64,000 nucleotides of DNA from Ferrimonas lipolytica (GTDB lineage: Bacteria > Pseudomonadota > Gammaproteobacteria > Enterobacterales > Shewanellaceae). How positions within the stretch are numbered: position 1 is the stretch's first letter; each line of letters opens with the position of its first letter. Under the pieces are notes generated by a model that made no database searches, was not told the DNA's origin, and saw nothing but the letters and a program-made list of their open reading frames with translations. Position numbers and translations under genes: made by a program. The stretch spans positions 1,240,001-1,304,000 of the forward strand of contig NZ_CP051180.1 of the NCBI RefSeq assembly GCF_012295575.1. The letters run 5' to 3'. This document shows, one piece after another, positions 63,238-64,000 of this stretch.

Positions 63238-63894
63238 TTAGTCGTCGCCACCCATGCCAAGAATGCTCAGCAAGCTAACGAAGATGTTGTAGATAGAAAC
63301 AAACAGGGTAACGGTTGCGTTGATGTAGTTACGCTCACCACCGTGAATGATGGCACTGGTTTGCATCAAAATGGCTCCAGAGGAGAACAGGATGAACATA
63401 CCGCTCATTGCCATGCTCAGTGCTGGAATGTTCAGGAACAGGTTAGCGATGAACATTGCGATGATCACCCAGAAACCAGCCTGCATCATGCCGCCCATGA
63501 ACGACATGTCTTTGCCGGTCATCAATACGTAACCAGATAAGCCAAAGAACACCAACGCGGTGCCGCCAAAGGCCATCATGATAACGTCGCCCATGCCGGC
63601 ACCTAAGTACATGCTCAGGATTGGACCTAAGGTGTAACCCATAAATCCAGTAAGAGCGAATACCGCTGGAATACCGGCCGCGCTGTCTTGAGTTTTAGCT
63701 ACTAAAAAGAGTAAACCGTAAAAACCAACCAGGGTGATGATCAAACCTGGGTGAGGTAGGTTTAATGCCATGGCGGTACCAGCAACAACAGCAGCAAACA
63801 GCAGTGTCATTGACAGCAGCATGTAGGTGTTACGCAATACACGGTTAATTTCGACCCCTTGGGTCTGAGCCGTTTCAAAACGACGGGTTTCCAT
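63238..63894 (-). CDS. yccA: YccA-type BAX-inhibitor-1 family protein
   Basis: 218 residues, seven TM helices. E. coli YccA modulates the FtsH protease. BI-1 features: RNTYMLLSMTLLFAAVVAG, NLPHPGLIITLVG, and the C-terminal ATVTLFVSIYNIFVSLLSIL. Single gene upstream of the tus operon, with the last 100 bp of the window as its promoter region. Confidence 0.9.
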   Translation of the reverse strand: METRRFETAQTQGVEINRVLRNTYMLLSMTLLFAAVVAGTAMALNLPHPGLIITLVGFYGLLFLVAKTQDSAAGIPAVFALTGFMGYTLGPILSMYLGAGMGDVIMMAFGGTALVFFGLSGYVLMTGKDMSFMGGMMQAGFWVIIAMFIANLFLNIPALSMAMSGMFILFSSGAILMQTSAIIHGGERNYINATVTLFVSIYNIFVSLLSILGMGGDD

Positions 63895-64000
63895 AAATAC
63901 TCGCTCCTAAGACGTTAGCGTAAAAATTTGATTCACTGCGTTAGACTATCGCAGTTTCGCTTAGTTTCATCAACATTGTGCTTGTAACAACGGATTTATC

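Overview
The window is a stretch of a gammaproteobacterial chromosome, most like Ferrimonas/Shewanella-type Alteromonadales. That placement is inference. It rests on the order cmoA-cmoB upstream of aspS, then ruvC-ruvA-ruvB, a Cys-type formate dehydrogenase fused to a GltD-like flavoprotein, periplasmic nitrate reductase napDAB, tusBCDE, a multihaem lipoprotein, and anaerobic nrdDG. No rRNA, complete tRNA or CRISPR array was seen. Most genes have balanced base composition; the block at about 40.6-44.1 kb is clearly AT-rich.

Layout. 1-5.2 kb: 3' part of a His-rich hypB, a DUF4124/Ala-Lys coiled-coil protein and gamma-glutamyltransferase. 5.9-10 kb: Na+/alanine symporter, TauE-like permease, and a LysR regulator divergent from azoR. 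10-14.9 kb: a minus-strand run cmoA, cmoB, retropepsin-like lipoprotein, 7TM inactive transglutaminase and RimK-like ATP-grasp ligase, mostly overlapping or abutting. 15-20.7 kb: degenerate GGDEF protein, aspS, ruvC, ruvA, ruvB and a thioredoxin-like protein. 21-27.5 kb: GMC oxidoreductase, NYN-domain protein, an exported RelA/SpoT-like protein and a Lon protease. 27.9-40.2 kb: formate dehydrogenase fusion, L,D-transpeptidase facing a Braun-type lipoprotein, TrhA, GNAT, PPP-type phosphatase, alkaline phosphatase, and nrdD-nrdG with paired NrdR-like boxes.

40.6-44.1 kb is a cluster of integron gene cassettes with no integrase in view. Four clear attC-like sites, and a possible fifth, separate AT-rich genes all on the + strand. 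The products are a membrane-anchored H-lectin-like protein, a two-gene cassette ending in a Cys/His cluster protein, an AlbA_2-like membrane protein, and a protein with HhH-GPD DNA-glycosylase signatures. This is the most unusual part of the window.

44.4-57.7 kb: tetrahaem lipoprotein with a LuxR-type regulator, an NAD(P)-binding protein, an EmrAB/NodT-type efflux operon divergent from a TetR regulator with two identical 20-bp operator-like sites, a PepSY/two-component operon and a LysR regulator. 58-63.9 kb: napDAB, tusDCBE and yccA, all on the minus strand.

A dispersed non-coding element of 211-293 bp occurs eight times. It has imperfect terminal inverted repeats beginning GGCTGTGT and 8-bp target duplications, perfect in two copies. 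It behaves like a MITE and several copies abut transcription terminators. It explains most of the long gaps between genes.
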